From positions 1-10,179 of the forward strand of contig JAFOXT010000272.1 in assembly GCA_017425745.1 (NCBI GenBank): DNA of 10,179 bases. Reading direction: 5' to 3'. The notes below the pieces were generated by a model. It was not told the origin of the DNA. It worked only from the letters and a program-made list of their open reading frames with translations, and made no database searches. Both the position numbers and the translations under genes were made by a program. Positions 1 to 5,674 of this stretch are shown here, piece after piece. The DNA comes from Clostridia bacterium. Its GTDB lineage: Bacteria > Bacillota > Clostridia > Oscillospirales > Acutalibacteraceae. Each line of letters starts with the position of its first letter. Position 1 is the stretch's first letter.

Positions 1-437
1 AAAAGGTAAATAGCCTTCTGTCACTTACTTACAGTACAGTTAAAGCCTTTGACAAAAATCTTATTTTTTCTGTAAGCCCTTCGGGTGATATAGATAAAAA
101 CATTAACGAAATTTACGCCGATGTTCCCTTGTGGGCGAAGGGCGGTTTTTGCGATATGCTTATTCATCAGCTCTACTATGGCTTTGAAAACGGAAGTATG
201 CCTTTTGAAAAGGTACTTGATGAATGGATTGAGCTTACAGAAAATTCAGATGTTAAGCTTGTGGCAGGTCTTGCACTTTATAAGGTGGGCGAAGAGGACC
301 TTTTTGCAGGTAAAGGCAGTGACGAATGGATAAATAATCCTGATATTCTGAAAGCTGAATCAGAGCTGTCGGAGAAAAAGGGCTGTTACGGAGTTGCATA
401 TTTCAGCGCGGGTCATATTCAAAAATTAAATTTTTAA
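1..437 (+). CDS. GHL10-type (DUF187) glycosyl hydrolase, C-terminal part
   Basis: The frame is open from base 3 to the TAA at 435-437, giving 144 visible residues; the start lies outside the window. Two blocks are typical of the glycosyl-hydrolase-like 10 (GHL10, formerly DUF187) TIM barrel. One is a beta strand ending FSVSPSG (bases 66-86), matching the family's 'ISP.G' strand. The other is a Trp-Ala-Lys segment leading to DMLIHQLYYGFEN, matching 'VDYI.PQ.Y'. A further strand, KLVAGLALYKVG, and a late GVAYFS strand complete the end of a barrel. Characterised GHL10 proteins such as E. coli DigH cleave peptide-free (denuded) peptidoglycan glycan, so a wall role is likely. The next gene is a peptidoglycan amidase 79 bases downstream. 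The substrate is inferred, and export cannot be judged without the N-terminus. Confidence 0.75.
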   Translation, partial: KVNSLLSLTYSTVKAFDKNLIFSVSPSGDIDKNINEIYADVPLWAKGGFCDMLIHQLYYGFENGSMPFEKVLDEWIELTENSDVKLVAGLALYKVGEEDLFAGKGSDEWINNPDILKAESELSEKKGCYGVAYFSAGHIQKLNF

Positions 438-474
438 TAATAAGCATAAATTGTAGAAAAATTATCCCCGATTG

Positions 475-483
475 TGATATAAT
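475..483 (+). promoter_or_regulatory. Extended -10 promoter element for the amidase gene
   Basis: TG-A-TATAAT is a perfect extended -10 (TGn + TATAAT) with TATAAT at 478-483. No good -35 exists at 17 bases; TTGTAG at 451-456 is the nearest resemblance but its spacing of 21 is too long. Extended -10 promoters can work without a -35. The start of transcription would be near 490, followed by a purine-rich ribosome binding site (AAGGAAAG, about 500-507) before the ATG at 517. Confidence 0.5.
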
Positions 484-516
484 ATATAGCTACAAAACCA
501 AGGAAAGAAGAAGACT

Positions 517-3327
517 ATGAAAAAGATAAGAATTATTATTGCGGTTGTTATAGCTGTGCTGAGTATTGCAGCAGGGCTTACAGCCTTACATATAACGGGT
601 AAAAATCGTACGGAGGATGTTTTCAGCGGTACCGATATAACTGTCAGTGTTGACGAATATATCAAAACCCAGAATAAAGTCAAGGCTGCTTCGGTTAGTA
701 ATGCAGTTTTTCTCAAGGAAAATACAGACGTACCTTTTGATACGGAAAATGAGGATTTCAAAAAGGCTGTAAAGACAATCAAGGACAGCTTTTTTGATAC
801 AGTTATTCTTTTCAGTGATTACTATTCATTCGGCAAGGACTCCGACGGTGATACTGCAAAGGTAATTGAATATCTCCGCGATAAAAAGCTTAAGGTTTAC
901 CTTGTTCTCAGTAAAGAAAACGCAGATAAATTTGCAGCCGCAGTGAGCGAAAAAGCAAACGGCATAATGATTTATCAGGGTGAGGAAACCACTGAAAATT
1001 TCAATTCGCTTCTGCTCAAGCTTAAGGGAGATATGCTTCTTAAAAACAAAGATGCAAAGCTTATTGCTGCAGTAAGTGACAACATTGATATTACAAAATT
1101 CAATAAGCGCAGTGCTCACGGAATTTTTCTTGAAATCAATTCAGAAACAGACAAAACCACTCTGAAAAAATGGAATGCAGCAGCTGATATTGCAGGTGTT
1201 GACCTTATTTTCAGCTTTGATACAGAAAAAAATGCCGCTCCCGACAGCTTACTCAGACTGGTTTATGATAACGACAGTCATAGTGCTCTTTCAATGAGGG
1301 CGTTCACCAGCTTTTCAGCAGTGAAAGAGAACAAGGAAAATTCGTTTTCCGCAGTTGAAAAATTCATTGAAAAAGGCATTTCGCCCTCAATTTCACTTCG
1401 CGGCTTGGGAATAACCTCATACGACGGTAACACTGTTGAAACCGAAGAATTTACGGGTGAAATTGAAATTTACGGCTCCGACCTTTTTCCGATTTATATT
1501 AACGGAGAAAAAATGAGCCTCGGCGAAAACGGAAGCCGAAGATTGACCTTTGATTTTGAAGAGGGATATAACGAAATTAAAATTGAACAGTGCGGAAAAG
1601 AGCTTATATATAAGGTTAATGTAAGCTTTGACGGTGACCTTCTTAAAAGTGTTACACCGGAAAATGAAATGACCCTTTATCCCGAAGAAAAGGCAAATGT
1701 CCTTGTTGTGGCATATTATAAGGCTGATGTTTCAGTAAAGATAGGCACAAAGGAGTATAAAGCAAAGCCTGCAGACAAAAATGCAACCGGATATGTTGCA
1801 TTCAACGCAAAAATAAAAATGCCCAAAACCCGTGAAGAGGTTGCATCTCTCGGCGGAATTACGGTAATCGGTGCATATAACGGAAAAAGTATGCAGCTTA
1901 AAGGTGCGAAAATTATACCTGCCGAAGAAAAGGCTGATATATCAAATAACCAAGGCGTAGAGCAGGAAAAGACAACGGCTCCCATAAAGCTGGAAAATTA
2001 TGTGCCGTCGCTTCCCGGTGAAATTCAGCAGACTCTTCCCCAGAATATTCTTCCCGGCACAACAATCGGTCAGATGCAGACTCCGTCTGTTATTGCTCCC
2101 TCGGGTAACAGCGGTGGAAATAATCCACCCTTTACAGGTGCGGAAATGGCACTTATCACAGCAAATTATGCAGACACAAGACCTCTTGTTTATAACGATG
2201 ATACCTATACACCATCCTGCTCAGCTCTTGTAAAGGGAACAATGGATTACATCATTCAGGAAAGCGAAGCTTATAACAAGGAATACGGTGAACAGGTTTA
2301 CTTCTATGAGCTTTCAAGCGGTGTAAAGGTTGTCCGCGACGATGTCAAGCTTATTCCACGACAGGAAATGGGTGACAACAGACTCAGCGTTATTTCCTCC
2401 CAGTCTGAAAACGGAACACTTAAAATCAAGCTTGGCACCTCATGGAAGATACCCTACACAATCAGCTTTGCACCCCAGAGCTATTATTCACAGCACGGCA
2501 CAAAGTTCAATATAACCAATTTCACGTCAGATTATATTCAGCTTACATTCCATCATACAGTTGCGGCAGACGGAAACATTGATATTTCAGGCAGTAATGT
2601 GGTGTCAGGTGCAACATGGAATATATCTTCTTCAGACAAAAAGGTTCATCTTTATATGCCGCTCAGAGCCTTTGGCGAATACTACGGCTGCAGTGTAGAA
2701 TATGATGAATACGGTTATATGGTTATTACTGTTCACAACAAACCGCAGACTCTTTCAGGAAGTGTTATTCTTCTTGATCCCGGTCACGGCGGAAAAGATC
2801 CCGGTGCTCTCGGATATGACGGAGCAGTTGAGGAATGTGATATCAATCTTGCCGTTGCTTATTATACAAAGCAGGCTCTTGAGCAGAGAGGTGCAATTGT
2901 ATACTCCACAAGAGGCGGCGATACTATGCTTGAGCTTGAAGACAGAAAGGCAATTGCAAGAAGTCTGAAGCCCGATTATTTCATAAGTGTCCACTCAAAC
3001 GGCTCAGAAAACAAGTCTATGATAGGTACGGCAACATATTACTATAAGCCCTTCTCCAAAAAGCTTGCAGCAAATATTTATGAGGAAATGCTTTCCGTAT
3101 TCAAGGGATATCTTTACAGCGGTCAGCCTTCAGTTTACGACAGTATTTCTGACGGAGCACCCTATTATCCCTTCAGCGTTACAAGGCTTGATGAATGTCC
3201 CTCAGTGCTTATTGAAACGGGCTTTGTAACCAACAACGACGAATGCTATAAGCTTATTCAGCCGCAGAATCAGCAGCTTTTGGGTGAGGCTATAGCAAAG
3301 GGTATTGAAAAAACAATTCTCTATTAA
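517..3327 (+). CDS. Multidomain N-acetylmuramoyl-L-alanine amidase (Amidase_3) with GHL-like N-terminal barrel
   Basis: This 936-residue exported enzyme should cut the bond between N-acetylmuramic acid and L-Ala in peptidoglycan. Residues 1-29 are a signal or anchor helix with no lipobox. Residues about 60-270 show alternating strands (TVILFSDYY 95-103, LKVYLVLS 125-132, KLIAAVSDN 181-189, AHGIFLEIN 200-208, DLIFSFD 229-235, SALSMRAF 256-263) that resemble a worn GHL10 TIM barrel. Residues about 309-465 look like beta-sandwich modules, and 470-545 are a Pro/Gln/Gly-rich linker. Residues about 560-746 end in a copper-amine-oxidase-N-like wall-binding motif (MPLRAFGEYYGCSVEYDEYG, 714-733). Amidase_3 occupies 749-936 with zinc ligands H757 (in DPGHGG), E773 and H826 (SVHSN), plus catalytic E900 (IETGF), all intact. 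Most Amidase_3 proteins are much shorter. The catalytic call is firm; the N-terminal barrel is inferred. Confidence 0.92.
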   Translation: MKKIRIIIAVVIAVLSIAAGLTALHITGKNRTEDVFSGTDITVSVDEYIKTQNKVKAASVSNAVFLKENTDVPFDTENEDFKKAVKTIKDSFFDTVILFSDYYSFGKDSDGDTAKVIEYLRDKKLKVYLVLSKENADKFAAAVSEKANGIMIYQGEETTENFNSLLLKLKGDMLLKNKDAKLIAAVSDNIDITKFNKRSAHGIFLEINSETDKTTLKKWNAAADIAGVDLIFSFDTEKNAAPDSLLRLVYDNDSHSALSMRAFTSFSAVKENKENSFSAVEKFIEKGISPSISLRGLGITSYDGNTVETEEFTGEIEIYGSDLFPIYINGEKMSLGENGSRRLTFDFEEGYNEIKIEQCGKELIYKVNVSFDGDLLKSVTPENEMTLYPEEKANVLVVAYYKADVSVKIGTKEYKAKPADKNATGYVAFNAKIKMPKTREEVASLGGITVIGAYNGKSMQLKGAKIIPAEEKADISNNQGVEQEKTTAPIKLENYVPSLPGEIQQTLPQNILPGTTIGQMQTPSVIAPSGNSGGNNPPFTGAEMALITANYADTRPLVYNDDTYTPSCSALVKGTMDYIIQESEAYNKEYGEQVYFYELSSGVKVVRDDVKLIPRQEMGDNRLSVISSQSENGTLKIKLGTSWKIPYTISFAPQSYYSQHGTKFNITNFTSDYIQLTFHHTVAADGNIDISGSNVVSGATWNISSSDKKVHLYMPLRAFGEYYGCSVEYDEYGYMVITVHNKPQTLSGSVILLDPGHGGKDPGALGYDGAVEECDINLAVAYYTKQALEQRGAIVYSTRGGDTMLELEDRKAIARSLKPDYFISVHSNGSENKSMIGTATYYYKPFSKKLAANIYEEMLSVFKGYLYSGQPSVYDSISDGAPYYPFSVTRLDECPSVLIETGFVTNNDECYKLIQPQNQQLLGEAIAKGIEKTILY

Positions 3328-3587
3328 GACAGAAGAACATCAGAAATCAGCAGAAGCACCACACCCGGAATACCTCCAACAGCACTTACAGAAAGTGTAA
3401 GAGTATTTACGGGTAAGGAAACTGCAGTAATGGCAGAGGCTATATTCACCGCAAAAAGTGAGCCTACGCCTGAAAATAAGGACAGAAAAATATTTTTAAA
3501 AGGCTTTTCGTTTCTTAAGGTAACAGCAAGGATAATTATACCGCTCAGAATAAGAAAAGCAAAAATTATGTAAGAACCTATTGACAT
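3324..3587 (-). CDS. bofA: BofA-family protein (pro-sigma-K processing inhibitor-like)
   Basis: An 87-residue membrane protein matching the BofA family in length and pattern. There is a hydrophobic N-terminal helix (residues 5-22), a basic loop (RNEKPFK), a second hydrophobic stretch, and the C-terminal signature LPVNTLTLSVSAVGGIPGVV. In B. subtilis, BofA holds the intramembrane protease SpoIVFB inactive in the forespore outer membrane until sigma-K is needed. The Asn and Thr residues reported as important there (N48, N61, T64) fall at exactly N48, N61 and T64 here. The minus-strand ribosome binding site AAGGGGTG (complement of 3593-3600) sits 5 bases before the ATG at 3587-3585. The gene converges on the amidase gene, sharing a TTAA at the two stops, and stands alone rather than beside recR as in B. 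subtilis. No sporulation-type promoter could be recognised. Confidence 0.82.
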   Translation of the reverse strand: MSIGSYIIFAFLILSGIIILAVTLRNEKPFKNIFLSLFSGVGSLFAVNIASAITAVSLPVNTLTLSVSAVGGIPGVVLLLISDVLLS

Positions 3588-3610
3588 ATAAACACCCCTT
3601 AAATTATTAT
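3581..3610 (+). promoter_or_regulatory. Sigma-A promoter for manA, overlapping the bofA start
   Basis: A perfect -35 TTGACA lies at 3581-3586 and TATTAT (5 of 6) at 3605-3610, with an 18-base spacer, pointing toward manA. Transcription would start near 3617, about 40 bases before the ATG. The -35 box covers part of the bofA initiation codon (3585-3587), and the spacer covers the bofA ribosome binding site on the other strand. Confidence 0.55.
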
Positions 3611-3655
3611 GATTAGGATAAGGGATTAATTACACAAAAAAGGAGCAGACGGAAT

Positions 3656-4615
3656 ATGAAAATTTTAAAGCTCACCCCTGCAATTAAAGACTATATCTGG
3701 GGCGGAACAAGACTTTCAAAGGAATTTGATATGGTATCATTTACCGACAGACAGGCTGAGGCATGGGTGCTTTCCTGCCATGAAGCAGGACACAGTATTG
3801 TTGAAAACGGTGAAGATAAGGGCAGAACACTTGCTGATGTTATTGCCGAAAAGGGCAAGGGCTGTCTTGGTACAAACTGCGAAAAATTCTCATTCTTCCC
3901 TATACTTATAAAGCTTATTGATGCAAGAGATAACCTTTCTGTTCAGGTGCATCCCGATGACGATTACGCAATGAGGGTTGAGGGTGAATACGGCAAAACC
4001 GAGGCGTGGTATATTATGGACTGCGATGAGGGCGCTGAAATTATATACGGCTTCAAAAAGGATATTTCAAAGGAAGAGTTCAGAAAGAGCATAGAAGAAA
4101 ATACTCTTCTTGACTATGTAAACAGAGTAAAGGTTAAAAAGGGTGATATCTTCTTTATTGAAGCAGGCACACTTCACGCAATCTGTAAGGGCATTCTTCT
4201 TGCGGAGGTACAGCAGAACTCAAATACAACCTACCGTGTTTACGATTACGGCAGACTCCAGAACGGAAAGCCCAGAGAGCTCCATGTTGAAAAGGCTCTT
4301 GATGTAACTAGCACAAAGGCGATTGACGCTTCAGGCAAGCCTATGGGAGAAACAGTGAAGAAGGACGGCTACAGCGAAACACTTCTCACTTCCTGCGAGC
4401 TTTTTACAATGAAGAAGCTTGAAATTGAAGAAAAAGCAACTGTTGTTGCAGACAGTACCTCGTTTGTTTCACTTGTCTGTCTTGACGGCAACGGTGTTGT
4501 TATGCACGGAGACACCTGCGTAACGCTCTACAAAGGCGAAAGCGTTTTCATTCCCGCTTCTTACGGCGAAGTAGAAATTTTAGGTAACCTTACCGTTATT
4601 GAATCAAGAGTATAA
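3656..4615 (+). CDS. manA: Mannose-6-phosphate isomerase, class I (short Bacillus type)
   Basis: ManA interconverts mannose-6-phosphate and fructose-6-phosphate in the cytoplasm, joining mannose use to glycolysis and supplying mannose-6-phosphate for GDP-sugars. The 319 residues match the short cupin-type enzymes of Firmicutes (about 315). The four zinc ligands are visible: Q97 and H99 in VQVHPDD, E116 in GKTEAWY, and H174 in AGTLHAI. The conserved NTTYRVYDYGR segment (190-200) carries the likely active-site Arg194. The start is a standard ATG preceded by AAAGGAG (3639-3645) at a 10-base spacing. The gene has its own candidate promoter and is followed after only 7 bases by the -35 box of the riboflavin riboswitch unit, with no terminator in between, so some manA transcripts may run into the riboswitch. 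No sugar PTS gene is visible nearby. Confidence 0.95.
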   Translation: MKILKLTPAIKDYIWGGTRLSKEFDMVSFTDRQAEAWVLSCHEAGHSIVENGEDKGRTLADVIAEKGKGCLGTNCEKFSFFPILIKLIDARDNLSVQVHPDDDYAMRVEGEYGKTEAWYIMDCDEGAEIIYGFKKDISKEEFRKSIEENTLLDYVNRVKVKKGDIFFIEAGTLHAICKGILLAEVQQNSNTTYRVYDYGRLQNGKPRELHVEKALDVTSTKAIDASGKPMGETVKKDGYSETLLTSCELFTMKKLEIEEKATVVADSTSFVSLVCLDGNGVVMHGDTCVTLYKGESVFIPASYGEVEILGNLTVIESRV

Positions 4616-4622
4616 AAAACTA

Positions 4623-4651
4623 TTGACAAAATATATGTGCAGTGCTATTAT
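4623..4651 (+). promoter_or_regulatory. Strong sigma-A promoter of the FMN riboswitch-ribU unit
   Basis: A perfect TTGACA at 4623-4628 is followed by a 17-base spacer and TATTAT at 4646-4651. TG at 4643-4644 makes this also an extended -10. The transcript would begin near 4658, just before the first strand of the riboswitch P1 stem. Confidence 0.8.
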
Positions 4652-4664
4652 GACACTGTAAGAG

Positions 4665-4784
4665 ATATCTTCAGGGCGAGGTGCAATTCCTCACCGGTGG
4701 TAAAAGCCCACGAGCCTGACAAAAGTCAGCGCAGATTCGGTGTGATTCCGAAGCCGACGGTATAGTCCGGATGAAAGAAGAGAT
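4665..4784 (+). ncRNA. FMN riboswitch (RFN element)
   Basis: The 120-base stretch carries the conserved RFN core in order: ATCTTCAGGGC, the GAGG...CCTC hairpin, CACCGGTGGTAAAAGCCCACGAGCC split between strands, a variable CTGAC/GTCAG hairpin, GCAGATTCGGTGTGATTCCG, AAGCCGACGGTATAGTCCGG, and ATGAAAGAAGAGAT. P1 pairs 4665-4672 with 4777-4784 with one A-G mismatch. Where the usual consensus has GGCGG with CCCGC, this one has GGTGG with CCCAC, a paired change that keeps the stem. FMN binding is expected to switch off the downstream riboflavin transporter through the terminator that follows. Confidence 0.97.
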
Positions 4785-4805
4785 ACATACCATATTGTAT
4801 TTTTT

Positions 4806-4840
4806 GCCCACGGTATTTTTACTGTGGGCATTGTTTTTTT
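4806..4840 (+). terminator. Riboswitch-controlled intrinsic terminator
   Basis: A 10-bp stem (GCCCACGGTA, 4806-4815, with TACTGTGGGC, 4820-4829; one G-U pair) and a TTTT loop are followed by ATTG and seven T's (4834-4840). It lies between the FMN aptamer and the ribU ribosome binding site, so it is the expression platform. Part of its 5' arm repeats aptamer sequence (see findings). Confidence 0.9.
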
Positions 4841-4841
4841 G

Positions 4842-4849
4842 AAAGGTGA
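4842..4849 (+). promoter_or_regulatory. Ribosome binding site that sets the ribU start
   Basis: AAAGGTGA is a good Shine-Dalgarno sequence placed 5 bases before the ATG at 4855. An in-frame GTG at 4846 lies inside this site and so cannot be the start. The site begins two bases after the terminator T-tract. Confidence 0.75.
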
Positions 4850-4854
4850 ATGTT

Positions 4855-5466
4855 ATGAAGAAAAATCAGAAAAAAAGTCTTATTCAGGTTGTAACAATTG
4901 CAATGCTTACTGCAATCAGCTTTGTGCTGTTTCTTTTGGAATTTCCTCTTTTTGCAGCGCTCGGACATCTTAAAATGGACCTCAGTGATATTCCTGCACT
5001 TTTTGCCGGAGTTATATACGGTCCCGGTGCAGCTGTTATAATTGAGCTTCTTAAAAATGTAATCGAGCTTATCTTTAAGGGAATCGGTACACAGATGGGC
5101 TTTGGCAATCTTATGAATTTCATTGTGGGCTGTGCCTATGTTGTGCCGTTTTCAATTCTTTTCAGAAGCCTTAAAAAGCAAAGTGAAAAGAAAGGGGAGT
5201 ATACCTCAGCAAAAGAAAACAAGTACATTCTGCTTTCATCACTTGTTGGCGTAGCAGCAATTGTAATAATCGGCTTTGGTGCAAATTATCTTGTTACACC
5301 GCTTTTCTTTAAGTATTTTCTCGGCATCGAGCTTGACGGTGCAACACTCTGGACAGCAATAGGATCTTCGGCAACACTCAATGCAATAAAAGGCGTAATG
5401 CTTTCTGTTGTGGCTTTTCCGATTATCAAGGTGCTCGTTGAAAGACTTAAAAAGTTTATATATTGA
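4855..5466 (+). CDS. ribU: Riboflavin ECF transporter substrate-binding (S) component RibU
   Basis: RibU is the integral membrane S-component that binds riboflavin and works with the shared energy-coupling module (EcfA/A'/T), not present here. The 203-residue protein has about six hydrophobic segments (roughly 9-28, 47-60, 62-78, 85-105, 125-150, 170-200). It also has the RibU signature around GHLKMDLSDIPALFAGVIYGP (split at residues 37-57), with the conserved L-D-L-S-D-I-P loop followed by a YGP turn. The FMN riboswitch directly upstream strongly supports riboflavin as the substrate: high FMN shuts transport off. ATG 4855 is preferred over the GTG at 4846 because that codon lies within the ribosome binding site. 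A lysine-rich loop (residues about 103-122) separates the halves. The gene appears monocistronic, ending at a strong terminator 9 bases after the stop. Confidence 0.95.
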   Translation: MKKNQKKSLIQVVTIAMLTAISFVLFLLEFPLFAALGHLKMDLSDIPALFAGVIYGPGAAVIIELLKNVIELIFKGIGTQMGFGNLMNFIVGCAYVVPFSILFRSLKKQSEKKGEYTSAKENKYILLSSLVGVAAIVIIGFGANYLVTPLFFKYFLGIELDGATLWTAIGSSATLNAIKGVMLSVVAFPIIKVLVERLKKFIY

Positions 5467-5475
5467 TTTCAGAAT

Positions 5476-5501
5476 GCAGAGGTTTAACCTCTGCGTTTTT
5501 T
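5476..5501 (+). terminator. Intrinsic terminator after ribU
   Basis: GCAGAGGT (5476-5483) pairs perfectly with ACCTCTGC (5487-5494) around a 3-base loop, followed by G and six T's (5496-5501). It begins 9 bases after the ribU stop codon. Confidence 0.92.
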
Positions 5502-5524
5502 CTCTTTGTGCAGTTTACAAAGAG
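5502..5524 (+). repeat. Second perfect hairpin behind the ribU terminator
   Basis: CTCTTTGT (5502-5509) and ACAAAGAG (5517-5524) are perfect 8-base inverted repeats with a 7-base loop, starting at the last T of the ribU terminator. There is no T-tract after it on the plus strand, and on the minus strand only a short AG-rich sequence follows. It could back up the first terminator, protect the RNA 3' end, or be a protein-binding palindrome. Confidence 0.6.
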
Positions 5525-5616
5525 TAAATCATTGTTAAATAAAATCATGGCAACAGATTTTGTGAAAAGTAAAAGAATGTTAAAAGTTTCATCAATTTAT
5601 AAGCAAAATTTGTTAA

Positions 5617-5622
5617 TATAAT
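5617..5622 (+). promoter_or_regulatory. Candidate -10 box for the secreted hydrolase
   Basis: A perfect TATAAT stands 52 bases before the start codon at 5675. The sequence at the expected -35 position (about 5594-5599, AATTTA) is poor, so either an activator or another sigma factor helps, or this is only part of the promoter. The rest of the 5525-5674 gap is AT-rich and holds nothing else I can recognise. Confidence 0.4.
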
Positions 5623-5674
5623 TTTAGAATAGTGTTATAAGTACATAGTCAATAAAAAGAAAGAAGGAATATTA

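Noticed and set aside
421..435. Perfect AT-only inverted repeat (AAAAATT / AATTTTT) at the end of the first gene, as a terminator
   Set aside because: It has no G-C pairs and a one-base loop, so it cannot form a stable hairpin; it lies within the coding sequence.
451..456. TTGTAG as the -35 box for the amidase promoter
   Set aside because: It matches only three of six consensus bases and sits 21 bases from the TATAAT.
1716..1985. Minus-strand open frame of 89 codons inside the amidase gene
   Set aside because: It is a shadow of the amidase reading frame, with no ribosome binding site or recognisable domain.
3588..3655. Sigma-E, sigma-F or sigma-G type promoter for bofA on the minus strand
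   Set aside because: CATAATAA resembles a sigma-E -10 only partly (5 of 8), and no matching -35 is at the right distance.
4846..4848. GTG as the ribU start codon
   Set aside because: It falls inside the ribosome binding site AAAGGTGA, which is ideally spaced for the ATG at 4855.
5533..5616. Three TGTTAA copies (5533, 5578, 5611) upstream of the secreted hydrolase as activator sites
   Set aside because: The spacings of 45 and 33 bases are irregular relative to the helix turn, and the region is AT-rich enough for chance.
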